A DNA stretch of 64,000 bases from Artemisia argyi (Eukaryota; Streptophyta; Magnoliopsida; Asterales; Asteraceae), in the NCBI GenBank assembly GCA_030686995.1, contig CM060695.1, forward strand, positions 100,406,871-100,470,870, written 5' to 3'. Of this stretch, positions 60,299 to 64,000 are shown in pieces. A program made the position numbers and the translations under genes. Under the pieces are notes generated by a model that was given only the letters and a program-made list of their open reading frames with translations, did no database searches and was not told the DNA's origin. Numbering within the stretch: position 1 is the first letter of the stretch; every line of letters starts with the position of its first letter.

Positions 60299-62374
60299 AC
60301 CAAAAAGGCCTTGACAATTACACCCATATCAACTGTTTTCTATTCAAAAGGTGTTGTGCAGGATTTTCAGGATGGATCTGATGATGAGGTTGACCAAAGA
60401 ACCAGTGAGGAGTATCTTAATGATCTTCAAATCGAATTTCATGAAAGAGCACGCCTTGCTAATTCAAAAAGGTTTTTTAAGAAAAATAAATTTCCTTCTA
60501 AAGCAAATGACAACACTGAATGCTTTAAATGTTGCAAAATGGGGCATTTCGCTAAAGATTGTTTTTCAAAAACAACCTCAGAACCCTCTTTCAAATTTTC
60601 AGGAAATAACTCTTTTTCAGGCCCCAGCAAATTTCAACCAAAAATGCTTCAGTCTAGTCAAAGATTTGAAAAAGTCCCTCAAATTGACTTTGAAGCAAAG
60701 TACAGAAAGGCAAAAGCTAAACTTGCCCTTCTTGAATCATCCTTAACAGTCTCTCAGCCTCCTCAGGCTCCAAAGCCTACCCAAGCCAAGAACAAAGGGC
60801 TTGTTGCTGAAACATATGACTGGGATGAGGTTGAAGTGTCCTCTGATGATGATGAAGTTCACATCAGTGCCCTGATGGCTCTGTCAGATGACAACAAACT
60901 TGCTGTGGAGAAGAGTCATGCAAGAAATGGTGAATGGGTCAACATCACAATGAGGAAGGTAAATCTTTTACTTTCTATGGATGATAATGATGATTGGAAA
61001 TCTTACTTAGACTATATTAATGTTGATCTTAAGTATGTTGAAGAGCAAAGACTTAATTTGTTTTCAAAATTTAACAAACTGAGTTTTGAATTAAATCATA
61101 GTAGAGATGAATTACTTGCCTTAAAACAAGCCAAGCTTGAAAGTGTTACACTTCAAATTCAAAACTCTGAACTTGTAAAACAAAATCAAGCTCTTCAGGA
61201 AGAACTTAAGAAAGAAAAGGAAATTATTTGGAAATGGACTCAGAAAAACCCCAAACTTTATGAAACACTGAGTCTCTCACCCAGCCCCAATAAGGCTGGT
61301 CTGGGTGATGATCAACTCACTGAAGTTTCTGGGGAGAGTAGCCATTCTACAACTTTTCTATTAACCAACATACTCTCTAGCAAAGAACTAGCTCCCAAAC
61401 CCAGTGATTGGATTGAAAGAAACAATCCTGATAGTAAATTGCCAAATTTTAACACTGGAAGAATCCTGGAGCCTGAAAGTCAGGCTATAAAAGAGCTGCT
61501 AGGAGTCACTGATGAACTTGGTCCTACTGAGTCTAAGTCTGATTCACCACTTCCTCCACTGAAACAACTTCAGGGAGCAGAACCCAATTCTGACCTTGCA
61601 CCATTAGTCTTTCAACCACATTCTCCTAAAGAGAAACCAGGGTTAGGAAGGACTATACTGAAAAGACCTACTCCTGCACCCATTGAACACCAAAAACCTT
61701 CAGTAATTACTGAAGTGAAGCCTGAAAGCACTGATTCAAAGGTTGATCAGCTTGCTGAACTTGTCAGGATGCTGAGTGAGAAAATTGAGTCTACTGAGAA
61801 AAACTCTGACTCTAAACTTACAAAGCCCTCAGTATCCTCAGGTTCTTCAAAACCAAAAACCACACTTAGACCCTCAGGGAGATGTGAACTGTGCAATTAT
61901 CCAAATCACAGCACTGATAAATGCTACAGAGTCCTATTTTGTATGATATGCAAACAAGAGGACCACAGAACTTGTGATCACATCCCCCACACTGCTTCTT
62001 TAAAAGCAAGGGGTCTATACAAAACCCAAGGCTATCAGTATGCCACACCTTCCAAACAAAGACTGAAGGCTAAGCCTTTCTCACCATGTCCTCACTGTGG
62101 TTTCAATGATCATCTTCCTGATGATTGTATGATGAAAGAATGCTGTGACATCTGTGGAGATCCCTCCCATGAAACCAGGGGACATGACAAAGTGATTCAG
62201 TCAAGAAGGAAAAACCAAACCAACATTTCTCAGTCACCTGAGGCATCAACCTCCACAAAATGTAAAACATGTGGTAGCTCAGGTCACTCAACTTCAGACC
62301 ATGATTCATTAACTGAGTTCAAAAAGTCCCTGAGGACTAAGCCCACTAGAAGGTGGGTCAACAAGCAAAACTAA
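60299..62374 (+). CDS. Copia gag, C-terminal part with multiple Cys/His motifs
   Basis: This is in the same phase as the preceding gag; the first ATG is at 60311. A CCHC knuckle, CFKCCKMGHFAKDC, lies at residues 71-84 counted from that ATG. A long charged middle region follows, with a coiled-coil-like stretch (ELVKQNQALQEELKKEKEII). The last 170 residues hold further Cys/His groups: CELCNYPNHSTDKC, CMICKQEDHRTCDH, CPHCGFNDHLPDDC, CCDICGDPSHETRGH and CKTCGSSGHSTSDH. They probably bind nucleic acid or zinc. A TAA at 62372 separates this frame from protease/integrase. Confidence 0.88.
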   Translation, partial: TKKALTITPISTVFYSKGVVQDFQDGSDDEVDQRTSEEYLNDLQIEFHERARLANSKRFFKKNKFPSKANDNTECFKCCKMGHFAKDCFSKTTSEPSFKFSGNNSFSGPSKFQPKMLQSSQRFEKVPQIDFEAKYRKAKAKLALLESSLTVSQPPQAPKPTQAKNKGLVAETYDWDEVEVSSDDDEVHISALMALSDDNKLAVEKSHARNGEWVNITMRKVNLLLSMDDNDDWKSYLDYINVDLKYVEEQRLNLFSKFNKLSFELNHSRDELLALKQAKLESVTLQIQNSELVKQNQALQEELKKEKEIIWKWTQKNPKLYETLSLSPSPNKAGLGDDQLTEVSGESSHSTTFLLTNILSSKELAPKPSDWIERNNPDSKLPNFNTGRILEPESQAIKELLGVTDELGPTESKSDSPLPPLKQLQGAEPNSDLAPLVFQPHSPKEKPGLGRTILKRPTPAPIEHQKPSVITEVKPESTDSKVDQLAELVRMLSEKIESTEKNSDSKLTKPSVSSGSSKPKTTLRPSGRCELCNYPNHSTDKCYRVLFCMICKQEDHRTCDHIPHTASLKARGLYKTQGYQYATPSKQRLKAKPFSPCPHCGFNDHLPDDCMMKECCDICGDPSHETRGHDKVIQSRRKNQTNISQSPEASTSTKCKTCGSSGHSTSDHDSLTEFKKSLRTKPTRRWVNKQN

Positions 62375-64000
62375 CCCAGTTTACTGTTTGTGCAGAAACA
62401 CATCAAGGATCCTACCTGGCATCTAGATAGTGGATGCTCCAGAAGTATGACTGGTGTGAAAAGTTTTCTGCACAAATATGTGGAAGAACCAGGACCCAAA
62501 GTAGTATTTGGTGATAACTCATCAGCTCCCACTGAAGGTTATGGTTCAGTAAACTGCAATGGTATAGTTTTTACAAGAATAGCTTATGTTAATGGTCTCA
62601 AGTATAACCTGATAAGTGTTTCCCAACTATGTGATGCTAAATACATAGTTCAGTTTGATGACAAGAGAGGGACCATCTTTAATGCCAATAAGGAAGTTGT
62701 GTTGATTGCCCCCAGGAGGGATGATGTATATGTCCTTGACATGTCATCACTGACTCAAAATGGGACTTGCCTATTCTCAAAGGCAAGTGAGACAATCAAC
62801 TGGCTATGGCATAGGAGACTCTCTCATCTCAATTTCAAGAGCATCAACAACCTGGCCAAACAGAACAAAGTTCTGGGCCTTCCATCCCTGGTGTATACCA
62901 AAGATAAGCCTTGTTCTGCTTGTAAAAAAGGAAAACACCACAGGGCATCATTCAAAACCAAACAAACCTTTTCCATCAAAAGCTGCCTACATCTTCTTCA
63001 TATGGACCTTTTTGGACCTGTCAGTCCAATGTCCATTCACCATGAGAAGTATACTCTGGTCATAGTGGATGAATACTCAAGATATACTTGGGTTTACTTC
63101 CTGACCAAAAAGAGTCAGGCAGCTGAAACAATCATGTCATTTGTCAGGAACATTGAAAATCAAAATGATGTCAAAGTTAAACAGATCAGGACTGACAATG
63201 GCACTGAATTCAAAAACCAAGACCTTGAGTGTTTTTGTGATGAGAAAGGAATTTCTCAAAATTTCACTTCTCCTTATACTCCTGAACAAAATGGAGTAGC
63301 TGAAAGGAGAAATAGAACACTCATTGAGGCAGCAAGAACAATGCTGAATGGCTTAGTCCTCTCAAAACATTTTTGGACTAAGGCAGTTAAAACAGCCTGC
63401 TACACTCAAAACAGGTCAATCATTGTGAAAAGGCATAATAAGACACCTTATGAGATATTCAAAGGAAGGATTCCTGACATCAGCTATTTTCATGTATTTG
63501 GGTGTCCTGTGTTTATACATAATCACAAGGATCACTTAGGTAAATTTGATGCCAAAGCTGATGATGGATACTTCCTGGGATATTCCTTGGTTTCTAAAGC
63601 CTTCAGGGTGTTCAACACAAGGAGACAACAAACCGAGGAAACTTATCACATTACTGTTGATGAGAGCACTGAATCCATCAGGTTCTCAAATTCCTCAGTT
63701 GAAGAAATTGGTATTGATGACTCATCAAGATACCCTCCTGATGAATATCATCCTGAGAACAATCCCTCAACCCAATACCAAGCTGATGCTGATGTCTCCT
63801 ATTACATCATCCCTCACAACCTAACCCAACCACCTATCAGTGAGTTCATAGAAACTCAACCTGTCTCAAATGAGACTGACACCACTGAACAAATTGTTCA
63901 GGAACCCTCTGAACAAATTGTTCCTACTATAGTCACTGAAGCACATATTGATGAGTCACCTCATGTTCCTGAGTCTGAACCTAATCAGGCTCCTACAAGC
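62375..64000 (+). CDS. Copia protease and integrase, continues past the window
   Basis: The frame is open from the codon after TAA (62372) to the window end and is in phase with gag. Protease: WHLDSGCSRSMTG near 62420. The GAG-pre-integrase zinc region has WLWHRRLSHLNFKSI and CSACKKGKHHRAS. The integrase core follows with the catalytic triad: Asp in LLHMDLFGPVSP (about 63004), Asp in IRTDNGTEF (about 63192) and Glu in the YTPEQNGVAERRNRTLIE region (about 63302-63330). Then come PYEIFKGRIPDISYFHVFGC and GYFLGYS of the C-terminal integrase part, and an acidic Pro-rich linker. No further stop or frameshift is visible. A start codon is not evident; expression would need readthrough, splicing or a frame link to gag. 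Confidence 0.92.

Larger units (their letters stand above)
58648..64000 (+). mobile_element. Ty1/copia retrotransposon, 5' half
   Basis: The order is 5' LTR, Met-tRNA primer-binding site, gag, Cys-rich gag extension, protease, integrase. Integrase upstream of reverse transcriptase is the Ty1/copia order. Reverse transcriptase, RNase H, polypurine tract and 3' LTR lie beyond the right edge. Protein sequence is close to polyproteins I know from Asteraceae genomes. Two in-frame stop codons interrupt the otherwise open reading (60296 and 62372). Confidence 0.93.

Overview
The window looks like nuclear DNA of a flowering plant, most likely an Asteraceae (daisy family) species. Supporting signs are AT-rich intergenic DNA, spliced genes with GT-AG introns, plant gene families (a BONZAI copine, a STOP1-type zinc-finger factor), and many MITEs, SINEs, LINEs and LTR retrotransposons. 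The family assignment is inference: the Ty1/copia and Ty3/gypsy proteins resemble those I know from Asteraceae genomes. No prokaryotic organisation, CRISPR array, rRNA or intact tRNA gene is visible.

Layout. 641-6292 (minus) is most of a BON3-like copine gene; its 3' exons are not in the window. 6293-13460 is gene-poor and holds a SINE with a perfect 18-bp target duplication (9204-9397). 13461-14468 (minus) is an intronless STOP1/STOP2-like zinc-finger gene with a Tourist-like MITE about 95 bp upstream of its ATG and a second related MITE at 16032-16251. 17755-45217 is one nest of three LTR retrotransposons, all on the minus strand and each with exact 5-bp target duplications: an outer element (811-bp LTRs), a middle element (2802-bp LTRs) inserted in it, and an inner Ty3/gypsy element (about 3.05-kb LTRs) inserted in the right LTR of the middle one. 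All three have near-identical LTRs, yet none encodes a complete polyprotein.

45385-48745 is a second nest: a LINE fragment cut by an hAT MITE, then a long-TIR element holding a Stowaway element that itself holds a PIF/Harbinger element with a Myb/NAM-associated ORF1 gene. 48928-51711 (minus) is a complete five-exon gene for a small, probably plastid-targeted, single-pass membrane protein of unknown function. Its first exon and part of intron 1 are duplicated upstream (53549-54699), and a 5'-truncated LINE (51869-53532) with a 16-bp target duplication sits between the copies. 54700-58647 holds a possible Mutator-like end, a tRNA-like sequence and a Mutator-type MITE. 58648-64000 (plus) is the 5' half of a Ty1/copia element: LTR, PBS, gag, a Cys-rich extension, protease and integrase, running off the right edge.

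Host genes number three: a copine, a transcription factor and a membrane protein. They show no functional clustering; most of the window is repeat biology.
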